A stretch of 64,000 bases of DNA from Glaciimonas immobilis (GCF_011947285.1 NZ_JAAOZT010000004.1:1-64000), one strand, 5' to 3'; shown: positions 27,301 to 37,753, numbered from the stretch's first letter. The notes: a model not told the origin generated them from the letters alone. Numbers and translations are program-made.

Positions 27301-27603
27301 AACAAAGGGATGTCGCCGCGTGACGCTATCTTTGAAGCTTGCCTGCTGCGCTTCCGCCCGATCATGATGACGACCATGGCTGCGATGCTGGGCGCAATTC
27401 CATTAGCGATCGGTCATGGCGAGGGTGCCGAGCTGCGCACGCCGCTGGGTATTTCTATTGTGGGTGGGTTGATCGTGAGTCAACTACTGACGCTCTATAC
27501 CACGCCCGTTGTGTATCTTTATCTGGACCGTTTTAGTTTATGGTGTAAAACCACATTTAAACGCCGCGATTACGCCGATGATACAGAAAGTACGCATGCT
27601 TGA
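24385..27603 (+). CDS. mdtC: RND multidrug efflux permease, MdtC type
   Basis: A 1072-residue permease, partner of the preceding MdtB-type protein. TM4 again has the Asp pair ([21 protein letters not shown]). Compared with E. coli MdtC (1025 residues) it has about 45 extra residues at roughly 775-820, Ser/Thr/Ala-rich (starting [20 protein letters not shown]), inserted in the second periplasmic loop. That region contributes to the docking domain that meets the adaptor or outer-membrane factor. The gene starts 55 bases after mdtB. Some relatives carry similar low-complexity inserts, so this may be lineage-typical. Confidence 0.93.
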   Translation: MNISLPFIQRPIATTLLTIGIALAGLVAFRLLPVSPLPQVDFPTISISASMPGASPETMAATVATPLERALGSIAGVTEMTSSSSLSSSRITLQFDLSRDIDGAARDVQAALNAARNLLPTGMPGSPTYRKVNPADAPVMILALTSDSMTQGQMYDAADTILAQKLSQVQGIGSVSVGGSSQPAVRIELNPTALNKYGIGSADVRTAVAATNANRPKGILEDGDRNWQIYANDQARTAAEYMPLVVSYRNGAPIRVQDVATVKDSVSDLRNSGSSNGKPAVLVVLSRQPGANIIETVDNVRALLPQLRASIPAAINLKVAIDRTPTIRASLRDTEHTLLMSIGLVIMVVFMFLRNARAALIPTVAVPISLIGTFGIMYMLGYSLDNLSLMALTIATGFVVDDAIVVLENVSRHVEEGMKPYDAAIKGAREVGFTVLSMSISLIAVFIPILLMGGIVGRLFREFAVTLSAAILVSLVVSLTTTPMMCARLLKYEPNRKQGRFFTAIERIFDGMLNGYKRSLTWALRFGPLMILILVGTIALNIHLYKIIPKGFFPQQDTGRMIGGIQGDQAISFQAMKIKLDTFVAIVQKDPAVENVIAFTGGSRRNSGVMFITLKPLAERKISADQVIARLRGKLSHVPGANLFLQSVQDIRVGGRSSDAQYQYTLQSDDINQLRLWEPKIRAAFDALPELADVNTDQNDKGLQTSVVIDRETAIRSGVTPQLIDSSLSDLFGQRQISTIYSGMNQYHVVMEAAPEYWQSPEILKKTYVSVTPVSNNLSPTTSALGTPPALTASGKLASNSSLAQTLSTTVESQIPLSSFSTFKATNTALSVSHQSQFIASTISFNLPEGKSLSDATIAINGAMSRLGVPTSVHGTFAGTANVFQSSLNSQPLLILTALLAVYIVLGILYESYIHPLTILSTLPSAGVGALLALLLTKTDFSLIALIGVILLIGIVKKNAIMMIDFALDAERNKGMSPRDAIFEACLLRFRPIMMTTMAAMLGAIPLAIGHGEGAELRTPLGISIVGGLIVSQLLTLYTTPVVYLYLDRFSLWCKTTFKRRDYADDTESTHA

Positions 27604-27685
27604 GCACGGTGGTGTCAGCGCTAGCGATTTTCACAATGATAATTTAGGGCGCCACTTTTATGCCTTATAAGCGGACGGAATTAAC

Positions 27686-29179
27686 ATGAAACACATCAGT
27701 AAATTTGCCCTGGCGGCAACCGTAGCGTTATCCGTGACCTTGCTGAGTGCTTGTGCAGTGGGACCGGATTACGTGCGCCCGACGATGGAAACACCCACCG
27801 CTTTCAAAGAATCGAAAGATTGGAAAGTAGCCGAGCCACGCGACCACGAGCTCGGTGACCACTGGTGGGAAGGTTACAACGATCCAATACTCAATGCATT
27901 GATCACACAAATTGAGATATCCAATCAGAACCTGGCGCAGGCTGAAGCCAAATATCGCCAGGCGAGTGCGCTAGTGCAACAATCCCGTGCAGCTTATTTT
28001 CCGACCGTAGGTGCCAGCCTGTCGGCATCGCGTTCCGGGGGGCGGAGCATTAATAGCCGCACCACAACAACGGCAAGCAGCAATGGTTCCGTATCGACCA
28101 GTCATTCACTATCGCTTAACGCTAGTTGGGAAGCGGACCTTTGGGGCAGAATACGCCGTACGGTAGAATCCAATCAAGCCAACGCTCAATTCAGCGCCGC
28201 CAATTTGCAAGGTATAAAACTAAGTGCACAATCTGCATTGGCGCAAGATTATTGGCAGTTACGCATACTTGATGCGCAAAAGATCCTGCTGCAGGATACC
28301 GTAGCCGCTTATCAAAAATCGTTTCAACTTACCCAGAATCAATATGCTGCAGGCATAGTCTCCCAATCCGACGTCATTCAGGCGCAAACCCAGCTAAAAT
28401 CGGCGCAAGCCCAGATGATTGATCTTGGTGTACAACGCGCAAAAACCGAACACGCTATCGCCCTCTTGATAGGACAACCGGCATCAACTTTTTACATAGC
28501 GCCGGCGCCGCTGGCCGCGATGGTACCCGCAATTCCTGTCGGTGTCCCTTCCGCCCTCCTGGAACGCCGCCCGGATATCAGCGCGGCAGAGCGCCTCGCG
28601 GCGGCGGCAAACGCGCAGATTGGCGTTGCCAAAGCGGCTTACTTTCCATCCCTCATCCTGTCGGCTACTGGCGGATTAGAAAGCAATAGTTTTGCGAACT
28701 GGTTGAGCTTGCCAAACCGGGTCTGGTCGCTTGGTCCTGCTTTAGCACAAACTATTTTTGACGGCGGTGCGCGCAAGTCGCAGACTGATCAGGCCATTGC
28801 CAACTATGACGGTACGGTTGCGGCTTACAAGCAAGCTGTACTGACCAGTTTTCAGGAGGTGGAAGATAATCTGGCGACACTGCGGATATTGGAAGAAGAA
28901 GCGCTGGTACAAGATGAAACCGTACAATCAGCGCGTAAATCGGTCTCGCTGATTCTGAATCAATATAAAGCCGGTCTGGTTAACTACACCAGTGTCGCAA
29001 CCGTCCAGGCTACCGCACTCAGCGCCGAGAATTCTGCTTTGAGTATTCTGAATCGCCGTATGGCCGCCAGTGTGCAATTAATCGCAGCGCTTGGCGGTGG
29101 CTGGAACCAGGCCGAGTTGTCGGGGAACGCCGCCCTCAGTCACGCACAACCGGAAAAGGCTTCAGCGGCACAAAACTAA
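27686..29179 (+). CDS. Outer-membrane efflux lipoprotein, NodT/OprM family
   Basis: A 497-residue TolC-like channel. It begins with a lipoprotein signal and lipobox (LLSACAVGPDYVRP), followed by two repeats of the outer-membrane efflux domain: the first around WWEGYNDPILNALI to about 250, the second around ALLERRPDISAAERL and LGPALAQTIFDGGARKSQ. It trimerises to form the exit duct of the tripartite pump encoded upstream. Placement 80 bases after mdtC, same strand, supports one operon. Unlike E. coli, where mdtABC uses TolC, this cluster has its own channel. Confidence 0.92.
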   Translation: MKHISKFALAATVALSVTLLSACAVGPDYVRPTMETPTAFKESKDWKVAEPRDHELGDHWWEGYNDPILNALITQIEISNQNLAQAEAKYRQASALVQQSRAAYFPTVGASLSASRSGGRSINSRTTTTASSNGSVSTSHSLSLNASWEADLWGRIRRTVESNQANAQFSAANLQGIKLSAQSALAQDYWQLRILDAQKILLQDTVAAYQKSFQLTQNQYAAGIVSQSDVIQAQTQLKSAQAQMIDLGVQRAKTEHAIALLIGQPASTFYIAPAPLAAMVPAIPVGVPSALLERRPDISAAERLAAAANAQIGVAKAAYFPSLILSATGGLESNSFANWLSLPNRVWSLGPALAQTIFDGGARKSQTDQAIANYDGTVAAYKQAVLTSFQEVEDNLATLRILEEEALVQDETVQSARKSVSLILNQYKAGLVNYTSVATVQATALSAENSALSILNRRMAASVQLIAALGGGWNQAELSGNAALSHAQPEKASAAQN

Positions 29180-29325
29180 ATTGAAAGGGTCGCTTCCGGT
29201 TCTGACGCATTATCCTACAATGACTGCGATTGCCGCCCCGGGTAGTCATCGAGTTAACGGCCAGTGCGCTGCCAGCACGCGTGACTGGTATTTCAGCCTA
29301 TCGTATTTTGACATCGGAGAATGAC

Positions 29326-29757
29326 ATGGACCTGCGCAACAGTTGGCAATTATATGCATTGGGATCAGCCTTTTTTGCCGGACTGACGGCAATTTTCGGT
29401 AAGTTTGGCGTCACTGGATTGAACTCCAACTTTGCAACATTTATTCGCACTGTCATTATTTTGTTCGTCATTGCCGGCATCGTCACATTGCGTAATGAGT
29501 GGCAAAAACCCGCGCTGGTCGCCTCTGCCAACTGGCTCTTTCTGGCGCTGTCCGCCATCGCCACCGGCCTCTCATGGCTGTGTTATTACCACGCGTTACA
29601 GATCGGCCCGATCACAAAAGTAGCGCCCATCGACAAACTCAGCGTCGCGTTTGCCATCGTGTTGGGATTACTGTTCGCTGGCGAACAACTCACCTGGCCG
29701 GTAGCCATAGGCGGATCGCTCATCGTCGCCGGATCGGTTGTTATTATTGCGTTTTGA
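29326..29757 (+). CDS. EamA-like small membrane transporter (half-size DMT protein)
   Basis: A 143-residue protein with about five hydrophobic helices (for example YALGSAFFAGLTAIFGKFGV and WPVAIGGSLIVAGSVVIIAF). It is one EamA unit rather than the usual two, a size known for a small subgroup that may work as dimers. Substrate unknown. ATG 29326 is preceded by GGAGA at the right distance; an open frame back to 29230 has no further support. It follows the efflux operon by 150 bases on the same strand and may be read with it. Confidence 0.82.
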   Translation: MDLRNSWQLYALGSAFFAGLTAIFGKFGVTGLNSNFATFIRTVIILFVIAGIVTLRNEWQKPALVASANWLFLALSAIATGLSWLCYYHALQIGPITKVAPIDKLSVAFAIVLGLLFAGEQLTWPVAIGGSLIVAGSVVIIAF

Positions 29758-30239
29758 GTCAATAATGCGCGTTTAAAGCTTTCTGCTTTTTGTTCATCCT
29801 GACATCAGGATCAAGCAATTTTAACCATCTATCGTTTGCCGCCATGAGGGAAGGGTTTTAATCGACCCATTCAAATGCCACTGCAAAATCTACCTACGGC
29901 TGTCAGCCGACGCAATGAAACTAAGACTAAAGAAAACGCGCCAGTATTAAGACGAGTACGAAAAATCGTTTTGAAAGCCATCCTCCAAGTGAAATCCGAT
30001 CACCGCCGACGGAGCGATGCGCTAAGCTGAATAGCGAAGACACCAGTTGACGGAACTGAGGATTGAACGGAAATGTATGGTTGCACGCCGCTTTTTTCAT
30101 CCCGGTCAGCACTTCCTGGCAAGAGAAAAACAACGGCTGCAAATTGATGGCGATACTGTCATGCGAACTTTTACACTGACGTCTTCAAATTGATACCGCC
30201 GCATCGTATAAAGAATAATGCGGCGATCCGAATTGAACG
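29758..30239. other. Intergenic region between convergent EamA and aldehyde dehydrogenase genes
   Basis: About 480 bases with no gene I can support. A palindrome ATCCTGA-CA-TCAGGAT lies at 29796-29811 and may be a terminator stem or operator. A minus-strand open frame at 29927-30142 has no recognisable character and was discarded. Confidence 0.5.
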
Positions 30240-31817
30240 TTATTTCGATAGCGTTCCATCCACGCGCTGCCAGATTGCCAGCGGATTGCTATCCTGAATA
30301 GCCGCTGGCAATAACTGCTGCGGTAAGTTTTGATACGATACCGGACGCAGGAAGCGCGCAATTGCCGCACTACCGACGGACGTGCTGCGGCCGTCCGAGG
30401 TGGAAGGGAAAGGTCCCCCATGCACCATGGAATAGGATACTTCAACACCGGTCGGAAACCCGTTAGCCAGAATCCGTCCGACTTTACGTTCCAGAATCGG
30501 CAACAAAGTACGAACTGCGTCGTAGTCGCCTTCATCCATTTGCAAGGTGGCGGTTAACTGGCCTTCCAGATGCTCTGCAACTTGCCGCATTTCTGCGATA
30601 TCGACACATGAAACCAGTAATGATGCCGGGCCAAAAATCTCTTCCGACAAATGTGCGTCGGTCAAAAAGTCTTTTGCGCTGGCCGCAAATAATGATGGCG
30701 TGCCCTTACAAGCGCCATCCGTTGCAACGCCTTGCCCGAGTTGACGGACTATGCTATTACCGGCAAGACTACTGACGCCTTTTTGATAAGCAGCATGGAT
30801 TCCGGCGGTCAACATCGTACCTGAGGCGCGCTGGGACAGCTGGTCAGTCGCGAGAGCGGTAAAGCGCTCAAAATCCGTACCGGCCAATCCTAAGACCACG
30901 CCCGGATTTGTGCAGAACTGTCCCACACCCATGACGAGCGAATCAACAAAACTTGTCGCCAGCGTATCAGCACGTGCGGATAAAGCAGCTGGCATCAGGA
31001 ATACCGGATTGATACTGCTCATTTCGGCGTAGACCGGGATCGGTTGCGGGCGTGCGGCAGCGGCAGCCATCAATGCCAGACCGCCTTGGCGAGAACCTGT
31101 AAAACCAACCGCCTGAATAGCAGGATGACGGACCAGCGCGGTGCCGAGATCATTGCCTATGCCGGTCAATAAAGAAAATACGCCTTCGGGTAGATTGCAC
31201 TCAGCTACCGCCTGTTGAATTGCACGACCAACCAATTCCGAGGTACCGGGATGTGCAGGATGCGCCTTCACCACGACAGGGCAACCAGCGGCCAGCGCGG
31301 CAGCGGTGTCACCACCGGCGACAGAAAACGCTAGCGGAAAGTTACTGGCACCAAACACAGCAACAGGCCCAAGTGCAATCATGCGCATGCGCAGATCAAC
31401 CCGTGCAAGCGGCTTGCGATCCGGCAGCGCAGGATCAATCCGCGCATCGGCCCATGAGCCTTCACGCAATACTTCTGCAAATAATTTTAGTTGCCCGACC
31501 GTGCGACCGCGTTCACCCTCAAGACGCGCTTGCGGTAAGCCGCTTTCTGCCATGGCGCGTAGAATTAAAGGTTCGCCTAATTCAATGATTTTTTGTGCAA
31601 TGGTTTCTAAGAAACGCGCGCGTATTTCTGGATCGGTGGCGCGATAGGTATCAAACGCCTGTTGCGCGAGAGAACACGCCTGGGCTATCTGAGTGCTATT
31701 TACGGTATGGAAAACGGGTGCGATTTCGGCTCCCGAGACGGGACTAAACGCAGAGAATGCAACGCCTTCGCCGGTAATGCTTTTAGCGCCAATCAGCGCC
31801 TGACCTGTAATGTTCAA
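30240..31817 (-). CDS. 2,5-dioxovalerate (2-oxoglutarate semialdehyde) dehydrogenase
   Basis: A 525-residue NADP-type aldehyde dehydrogenase. The coenzyme-binding region has PVAVFGASNFPLAFSVAGGD and VGFTGSRQGG; the catalytic Glu lies in YAEMSSINPVF and the catalytic Cys in GVGQFCTNPGVV. The sequence matches the branch of enzymes that oxidises 2-oxoglutarate semialdehyde to 2-oxoglutarate, the last step of non-phosphorylating pentose and hexarate breakdown. It is the last gene of the minus-strand operon with the dehydratases and transporter, 50 bases after the AraD1-type gene. Confidence 0.88.
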   Translation of the reverse strand: MNITGQALIGAKSITGEGVAFSAFSPVSGAEIAPVFHTVNSTQIAQACSLAQQAFDTYRATDPEIRARFLETIAQKIIELGEPLILRAMAESGLPQARLEGERGRTVGQLKLFAEVLREGSWADARIDPALPDRKPLARVDLRMRMIALGPVAVFGASNFPLAFSVAGGDTAAALAAGCPVVVKAHPAHPGTSELVGRAIQQAVAECNLPEGVFSLLTGIGNDLGTALVRHPAIQAVGFTGSRQGGLALMAAAAARPQPIPVYAEMSSINPVFLMPAALSARADTLATSFVDSLVMGVGQFCTNPGVVLGLAGTDFERFTALATDQLSQRASGTMLTAGIHAAYQKGVSSLAGNSIVRQLGQGVATDGACKGTPSLFAASAKDFLTDAHLSEEIFGPASLLVSCVDIAEMRQVAEHLEGQLTATLQMDEGDYDAVRTLLPILERKVGRILANGFPTGVEVSYSMVHGGPFPSTSDGRSTSVGSAAIARFLRPVSYQNLPQQLLPAAIQDSNPLAIWQRVDGTLSK

Positions 31818-31866
31818 AATATATCCTTAGCCGATAATGGCAAATTTTAAATATCTGGCAGCAAAC

Positions 31867-32862
31867 TTACAGCGAATGGATCACCGGTTGCGCCAGCGTT
31901 TCTAACGCAAGTTTATTGCGTAATGGCGGTCCGAATGCAGCCACGTCGATCTCAAAAGTCTCACCTGCCAGCACTTCAATCCCATCCACGCAGCTTAATG
32001 TCGCTGTGCCAAAAAAATGGACATGCACATCGCCCGGACGGCAAAATAAGGGATATTTAAAGTGGTGATATTCAAGGTTTGCAATCGTATGCGACATGTT
32101 ATCTTCACCGCTCAGAAATGGTTTCTCCCAACGCACCGCACCTGCAGTATCGCGTATCCGCGACATCCCTTGCACATGGGTGGGCAACTCGCCCAGCAAT
32201 AACGCAGGGCCGAGCGAGCATTGGCGCAACTTCGAATGTGCGAGATACAGATAGTTCTGACGTTCAGTCACGTGGTCCGAGAATTCATTACCAATTGCAA
32301 ACCCTAAGCGATACGGTGAGCCGTCGGTACCGATCACATACAACGCGGCGATTTCTGGCTCTTCGCCACCGTCCAAAGCGAAGTGGGGCATAGTTAGCGC
32401 TTCGCCATTGGCGCGCACAATTGATCCATCGCCTTTATAAAACCATTCTGGTTGCACGCCTAACTCTCCGGCGGCTGGCTTGCCACCATCAAGCCCCATC
32501 CGAAACATCTTCATGCTATCGGTCAGGCTGTCGATATCGCTGATTTTTTTATGCATTGCATCGCGACCATCTGCGCTACCCAGATGGGTTAAACCGGTGC
32601 CGGTCACAAAACAATGCGCGTCATCCGCATGATCCAGCGGCGGCAGCAATCGGCTTTCGCTCGCTACCGTCGCGTAGTCGACCGTCGTCGTGCCAAGAGC
32701 GGCGCTTGCCAGATCCTTTAGCGAGGATTTTTGCGTAATCGCCGCCTGCGCCAGGGCGAAGGTAGTCTCGTAACCGTCAATCAGACGAATATCACGATTG
32801 TCGTTCTCCAGCACACCGATACGGCGGCTGTTATCGGGTTGCTTCAATTGAACTAGTAACAT
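31867..32862 (-). CDS. AraD1-family (FAH superfamily) 2-keto-3-deoxypentonate dehydratase
   Basis: A 331-residue protein with the fumarylacetoacetate hydrolase fold at its C-terminus. It has FVTGTGLTHLGSADGRDAM near residue 85, EPEIAALYVIG mid-protein as the metal-binding acidic segment, and HVHFFGTATLSC near the end. The AraD1 group removes water from 2-keto-3-deoxypentonate to give 2-oxoglutarate semialdehyde. The neighbours on each side, a pentonate dehydratase and a semialdehyde dehydrogenase, carry out the steps before and after. Substrate stereochemistry (L-arabinose or D-xylose) cannot be read from sequence. Confidence 0.83.
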   Translation of the reverse strand: MLLVQLKQPDNSRRIGVLENDNRDIRLIDGYETTFALAQAAITQKSSLKDLASAALGTTTVDYATVASESRLLPPLDHADDAHCFVTGTGLTHLGSADGRDAMHKKISDIDSLTDSMKMFRMGLDGGKPAAGELGVQPEWFYKGDGSIVRANGEALTMPHFALDGGEEPEIAALYVIGTDGSPYRLGFAIGNEFSDHVTERQNYLYLAHSKLRQCSLGPALLLGELPTHVQGMSRIRDTAGAVRWEKPFLSGEDNMSHTIANLEYHHFKYPLFCRPGDVHVHFFGTATLSCVDGIEVLAGETFEIDVAAFGPPLRNKLALETLAQPVIHSL

Positions 32863-32980
32863 GGCAATTCCATTTTTTTAATGCGATTTTATGTTGGTCG
32901 ATGCGCGTCGATACCAACTTATATTCCGTACAGATCGCGCCGCTGATCGCTCACGTTCACGCGCTTGATTTATACGATTG

Positions 32981-34729
32981 TTAATGCGAATGCTTCGGCA
33001 CCGCAGAACCGCGGCAACCGACCAGAAAGTCAAAGTCGCAGCCTTCATCGGCTTGCAACACCCGGTCGATGTAAAGCTGTTGATAGCCACCCTTCATAGT
33101 CGGCGCATTGGTGTCAACTGCGGCTGCACGGGCGGTCTGGCGTTGTGCCATTTCTACATCACTGATATCGAGATGCAAGCGGCCCGCGTGACAGTCGAGT
33201 TCAATCCAGTCGCCATCCTGAACGATGCCCAGTGGGCCGCCAGCGGCCGCTTCCGGTGCCACGTGCAGGACTACTGTGCCATAAGCTGTGCCACTCATTC
33301 TTGCGTCAGAAATGCGCACCATGTCTTTAATGCCTTGCGCCAACAGTTTTGGTGGAAGACCCATATTACCGACTTCAGCCATGCCCGGATAACCTTTAGG
33401 ACCACAGTTTTTCATCACCAGCACCGAACTTGCGTCGACGTCCAGATCAGGATCATTGATGCGGGTTTTGTAATGATCAAAGTCTTCAAAAACCACCGCA
33501 CGACCACGATGCTGCATCAGTTCTGGCGACGCAGCGGATGGCTTCAATACCGCACCGCGCGGTGCCAGATTGCCACGCAAAATGCAAATGCCGCCGTCGG
33601 CGATCAACGGGTTATCCAGCGTACGGATAACCTCATCGTTATACACCGGCGCGCTTAAGGTATTCTCCCAGATACTTTTACCGTTGACGGTCAACGCATC
33701 CTTGTGCGGCAACAGATTGCCGTCACCAAGTCGGCGCAAGACCCCGGGCAAACCACCTGCGTAGTAGAACTCCTCCATCAAGAAGCGACCGGAGGGCTGC
33801 AAGTCAACAATCGTCGGCGTACCGCGGCCAATGTTGGTCCAATCCTCTAACTCAAGATTGACGCCTATGCGTCCGGCAATCGCCTTCAAATGGATGACGG
33901 CGTTGGTCGATCCGCCAATGGCGGCGTTGACTCGAATCGCGTTTTCAAAAGCCGCACGTGTCAAAATTTTAGACAAACGCAGATCTTCCCACACCATCTC
34001 TACGATCCGCATCCCCGACATATGCGCGAGGACGTAACGGCGTGCGTCCACCGCAGGGATCGCCGCATTATGCGGCAGAGATGTCCCCAATGCTTCCGCC
34101 ATGCAAGCCATCGTGGAGGCGGTCCCCATGGTGTTGCAGGTACCGGCAGAGCGCGACATACCGGCTTCTGCAGACATGAATTCATGCATTGAAATCTGTC
34201 CGGCTTTGACGGCTTCGCTGAGTTGCCACACTGCAGTGCCGGAGCCGATATCCTTGCCGTTGTGTTTGCCGTTAAGCATTGGACCACCGGTAACAACAAT
34301 CGCCGGGATGTCACAGCTTGCCGCACCCATCAACAACGCTGGCGTGGTCTTGTCGCAGCCGACCAGTAACACCACCGCATCCATCGGGTTGCCACGGATC
34401 GATTCTTCTACGTCGATACTGGCCAGATTGCGCGTCAACATCGCAGTTGGGCGCAGGTTGGATTCACCACTGGAGAATACCGGGAACTCGACCGGAAAAC
34501 CGCCAGCCTCTAAAATACCGGCTTTAACGTGTTCAGCAATCTTGCGAAAATGGGCGTTACATGGCGTCAGTTCGGACCATGTATTGCAAATCCCGATCAT
34601 GGGCTTACCCTGAAATTCATGATCGGGAATACCCTGATTTTTCATCCAGCTACGATACATGAAACCGTTTTTGTCATTGCTGCCAAACCATTCAGCAGAA
34701 CGTAGTGGGCGTTTTTTGTCGATAGTCAT
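32981..34729 (-). CDS. L-arabinonate / D-xylonate dehydratase (IlvD/Edd family)
   Basis: A 582-residue Fe-S dehydratase. Cysteine ligand segments are visible: GICNTWSELTPCNAHF, VGCDKTTPALLMG and SAGTCNTMGTASTMACMAEA. The length and N-terminus (RSAEWFGSNDKNGFMYRSW) match sugar-acid dehydratases acting on pentonates rather than IlvD or Edd. It would convert an arabinonate or xylonate to its 2-keto-3-deoxy acid. Its position between the transporter genes and the AraD1-type gene supports this. The gap to the upstream permease gene is 124 bases. Confidence 0.88.
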   Translation of the reverse strand: MTIDKKRPLRSAEWFGSNDKNGFMYRSWMKNQGIPDHEFQGKPMIGICNTWSELTPCNAHFRKIAEHVKAGILEAGGFPVEFPVFSSGESNLRPTAMLTRNLASIDVEESIRGNPMDAVVLLVGCDKTTPALLMGAASCDIPAIVVTGGPMLNGKHNGKDIGSGTAVWQLSEAVKAGQISMHEFMSAEAGMSRSAGTCNTMGTASTMACMAEALGTSLPHNAAIPAVDARRYVLAHMSGMRIVEMVWEDLRLSKILTRAAFENAIRVNAAIGGSTNAVIHLKAIAGRIGVNLELEDWTNIGRGTPTIVDLQPSGRFLMEEFYYAGGLPGVLRRLGDGNLLPHKDALTVNGKSIWENTLSAPVYNDEVIRTLDNPLIADGGICILRGNLAPRGAVLKPSAASPELMQHRGRAVVFEDFDHYKTRINDPDLDVDASSVLVMKNCGPKGYPGMAEVGNMGLPPKLLAQGIKDMVRISDARMSGTAYGTVVLHVAPEAAAGGPLGIVQDGDWIELDCHAGRLHLDISDVEMAQRQTARAAAVDTNAPTMKGGYQQLYIDRVLQADEGCDFDFLVGCRGSAVPKHSH

Positions 34730-34853
34730 CGTTGGCTTTCTTTTGAAAGATGAGCAGCGTCCCCCGGACTATCATAATCCGGGTTACCTGACACGTACTC
34801 TGATCGGGGCTGCGAAAATAGGCTTAAAGCAAAGTGTAGGAAATCCGCAGCGT

Positions 34854-36071
34854 TTATTTGTTCTTGTTATAGACATCAACACAAACAGCTGCCAGCAATA
34901 CCAATCCTTTTATGACTTGCTGATAATCGATACCAATCCCCATAATCGACATGCCGTTGTTCATCACGCCCATCACAAACGCGCCGATTACCGCGCCCAT
35001 CACCTTACCAACACCGCCCGAGGCGGATGCGCCACCGATGAAGCAAGCCGCGATCACATCGAGCTCGAATCCGGTACCGGCTTTTGGTGTCGCAGTATTC
35101 AAACGTGCTGCGAAAATGAGCCCTGCCAGGGCCGCTAATACACCCATATTGACGAAGGTATAAAACGACACGCGGGTGGTTTTGATACCTGACAGCTTGG
35201 CAGCTTTCTCGTTACCGCCGACTGCATACACTCTGCGGCCCAGCGTCGTGCGATTGGCAATAAAGGTATAAATAACCATCAGCCCAAACATGATGACCAA
35301 CACGTTCGGCATGCCTTTGTAAGACGCTAGCAAATAGCTGAAATAAATAATAATCGAAACAAAGACAATATTTTTCAGGACAAAAAATGTGAGCGGCTCA
35401 TCTTCCATACCATGCCTGGTCTGACTGAGCCGACCGCGAATTTTTACGATGATCAGGATCGCAGCAACCGCCACCCCGACCAGCAATGAAGTGATGCGCA
35501 GATCAACGCCGCCAATTGGATCAGGAATAAAGCCTGAACTTAGACGCTGGAATGTATCGGGAAAAGGGCCGACCGATTGCCCGTCCAATAACGCCAACGT
35601 CAAGCCTTTAAACACTAGCATTCCGGCCAGCGTTACGATAAATGACGGTATTCTGAAGAACGCTACGAAATAACCTTGTGCGCCGCCAATGACCCCGCCC
35701 GCAATCAGGCAAATAATGATCGTGAGGATAAAATTAAGGTGGAAGTTCACCATCAATACTGCTGCCAGCGCACCGACAAAACCGACCACCGATCCGACCG
35801 ACAAATCGATATGTCCGGCGACAATCACCATTAGCATACCCAGCGCCATGATGACGATATAACTGTTTTGCAATACCAGATTGGTCAGGTTCAATGGCCG
35901 CATCAACGTGCCATCGGTCATATACTGGAAGAACGCCATAATCGCGATCAATGACAGCAACATGCCGTACTCGCGCATATTCTTTTTTAAAAAATCCGCG
36001 TAATCTCTGGTCTCCGCGACAGGTCTTAGTCCTGTTGAATCTGCCTCTGCGACCGCCATTTTTTGGTTCAT
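34854..36071 (-). CDS. gguB: Sugar ABC transporter permease, GguB/MmsB type
   Basis: A 405-residue inner-membrane permease with about ten hydrophobic helices and the conserved segment VAGHIDLSVGSVVGFVGALAA near residue 85, a mark of the ribose/xylose permease family. The pattern TTLGRRVYAVGGNEKAAKLS is the coupling loop contacting the ATPase. It pairs with the ChvE-type binding protein and GguA-type ATPase for uptake of arabinose, galactose or xylose. Its ATG is one base after the GguA stop, indicating coupled translation. Confidence 0.9.
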   Translation of the reverse strand: MNQKMAVAEADSTGLRPVAETRDYADFLKKNMREYGMLLSLIAIMAFFQYMTDGTLMRPLNLTNLVLQNSYIVIMALGMLMVIVAGHIDLSVGSVVGFVGALAAVLMVNFHLNFILTIIICLIAGGVIGGAQGYFVAFFRIPSFIVTLAGMLVFKGLTLALLDGQSVGPFPDTFQRLSSGFIPDPIGGVDLRITSLLVGVAVAAILIIVKIRGRLSQTRHGMEDEPLTFFVLKNIVFVSIIIYFSYLLASYKGMPNVLVIMFGLMVIYTFIANRTTLGRRVYAVGGNEKAAKLSGIKTTRVSFYTFVNMGVLAALAGLIFAARLNTATPKAGTGFELDVIAACFIGGASASGGVGKVMGAVIGAFVMGVMNNGMSIMGIGIDYQQVIKGLVLLAAVCVDVYNKNK

Positions 36072-36072
36072 G

Positions 36073-37611
36073 TTAGTTATCTCCGATCTTCGCGTTTTTT
36101 ACAATCGCGCGCATAATTTTTTCTTGTGATGCTTCTGCCGCCAAAAATTCGCCAACGAAATTACCTTCGTTCATGACGTAAGTGCGGTCGCACATCCCCA
36201 GCAATTCCGGCATTTCCGATGAGATCATAATGATGCATTTGCCTTCTGCTGCCAGCTGGCTGATGATGTTATAAATCTCGTACTTGGCACCCACGTCAAT
36301 ACCGCGGGTTGGCTCATCGAGTATCAATACATCAGGATTGGAAAACAGCCACTTGCTCAACACAACTTTTTGCTGATTACCGCCCGACAAATTCAATACT
36401 TTTTGAAAAACGCTGGAGCATCGAATCCGCAGCTTGCTGCGATAGTCCGCTGCCACCATAAATTCTCGCCCCTCGTCCACAACCAGCATATTGGATACGC
36501 CGTCAAGATTTGCCAGGGTGATATTTTTTTTGATGTCTTCGTCCAGAATCAAGCCGTAGCCTTTTCTGTCTTCCGTGACGTAGGCGATGCCATGGTTAAT
36601 GGCTTTTTGGACGGTACCAACGTCTATCTCTTTACCGCGCAAAAAGACCTTGCCGCTAATGCGCTTACCGTAGGTGCGACCAAAAATACTCATCGCCAGC
36701 TCAGTGCGCCCTGCTCCCATCAATCCGGCGATGCCAACTATTTCGCCTTTTTTTACATGGAAGTTGACGCCTTTAATCACTTCGCGATCAGAATGCAATG
36801 GGTGATGGACGCGCCATTGCCTCACCTCAAAAATGGTCTCGCCTATCTTCGGTGTACGCTTCGGATATCGGTCGGCCATTTCACGACCAACCATGTTCTG
36901 GATGATGCGATCCTCGCTGATGACTTCTTTATGGCAATCCAGCGTATCCACTGTTGTGCCGTCGCGCAGGATGGTGATCGAATCGGCGACTTTTGAAATT
37001 TCATTCAACTTGTGCGAAATAAGAATGGAAGAAATTCCCTCCGCTTTTAATTCAAGCAACAACTCAAGCAAGGCATCGCTATCGCTCTCGTTTAAGCTGG
37101 CAGTAGGCTCATCCAAAATCAACAATTTGACTTTTTTGGAGAGCGCCTTCGCAATTTCGATCAATTGCTGTTTGCCGACGCCAAGGTTGGTAATCAGCGT
37201 ACTAGGTGATTCTTTCAGTCCGACTTTTTGGAGCAGTTCTTTGGCTTTTCTATACGACAGCGCGGTATCGATGATGCCGTTCGTGGCTTGCTCATTACCA
37301 AGGAAAATATTTTCTGTAATCGACAACAAGGGGACTAAGGCCAACTCTTGATGGATAATAATAATACCGATTTTCTCGCTGTCGCCAATGTCTTTAAATT
37401 GGCGTTCCTCACCTTGGAAATGAATTTCTCCAGTGTAGGAACCGTGGGGGAATACGCCACTTAATACTTTCATCAGGGTGGATTTACCCGCCCCGTTTTC
37501 GCCGACCAGCGCGTGAATTTCACCAGTACGCACCACCAGATTGACATTATCCAGCGCCTTAACGCCGGGAAATGTTTTCTGGATTCCTCGCATTTCCAGG
37601 ATCGTTTCCAT
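36073..37611 (-). CDS. gguA: Sugar ABC transporter ATP-binding protein, GguA/MmsA type
   Basis: A 512-residue protein with two ATPase cassettes. The first has Walker [10 protein letters not shown], signature [15 protein letters not shown] and Walker [11 protein letters not shown]. The second has signature [15 protein letters not shown] and Walker [13 protein letters not shown]; its Walker A position (GLMGAGRTE) is degenerate, as usual in this carbohydrate family. Start ATG 37611 has AAGAGGT upstream. Separated from chvE by 217 bases that contain a 13-bp tandem repeat, so expression may differ between the abundant binding protein and the membrane parts. Confidence 0.92.
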   Translation of the reverse strand: METILEMRGIQKTFPGVKALDNVNLVVRTGEIHALVGENGAGKSTLMKVLSGVFPHGSYTGEIHFQGEERQFKDIGDSEKIGIIIIHQELALVPLLSITENIFLGNEQATNGIIDTALSYRKAKELLQKVGLKESPSTLITNLGVGKQQLIEIAKALSKKVKLLILDEPTASLNESDSDALLELLLELKAEGISSILISHKLNEISKVADSITILRDGTTVDTLDCHKEVISEDRIIQNMVGREMADRYPKRTPKIGETIFEVRQWRVHHPLHSDREVIKGVNFHVKKGEIVGIAGLMGAGRTELAMSIFGRTYGKRISGKVFLRGKEIDVGTVQKAINHGIAYVTEDRKGYGLILDEDIKKNITLANLDGVSNMLVVDEGREFMVAADYRSKLRIRCSSVFQKVLNLSGGNQQKVVLSKWLFSNPDVLILDEPTRGIDVGAKYEIYNIISQLAAEGKCIIMISSEMPELLGMCDRTYVMNEGNFVGEFLAAEASQEKIMRAIVKNAKIGDN

Positions 37612-37714
37612 CTTTTTACCTCTTATCGTTGCCGCAGTCCCAAAACGTAAAAGGAGCTGGCTTAACGACCAAATTGCGACCGAATTTTACCCGCGGAGTT
37701 CGATGTGACGCTTA

Positions 37715-37753
37715 ATATCGCCATCAAATATCGCCATCAAATGACGCCATCAA
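37715..37753. repeat. Three tandem 13-bp repeats between chvE and gguA
   Basis: ATATCGCCATCAA occurs twice head to tail (37715-37740), followed by ATGACGCCATCAA (37741-37753). The array sits in the transcribed gap between the binding-protein and ATPase genes. It might be a regulator site or part of an mRNA-processing region. Confidence 0.7.

Noticed and set aside
29927-30142. 71-residue minus-strand open frame
   Set aside because: No ribosome-binding site or recognisable domain; region appears non-coding.
36370-36996. 208-residue plus-strand open frame opposite gguA
   Set aside because: It lies wholly inside a well-supported ABC ATPase gene and mirrors its codons.
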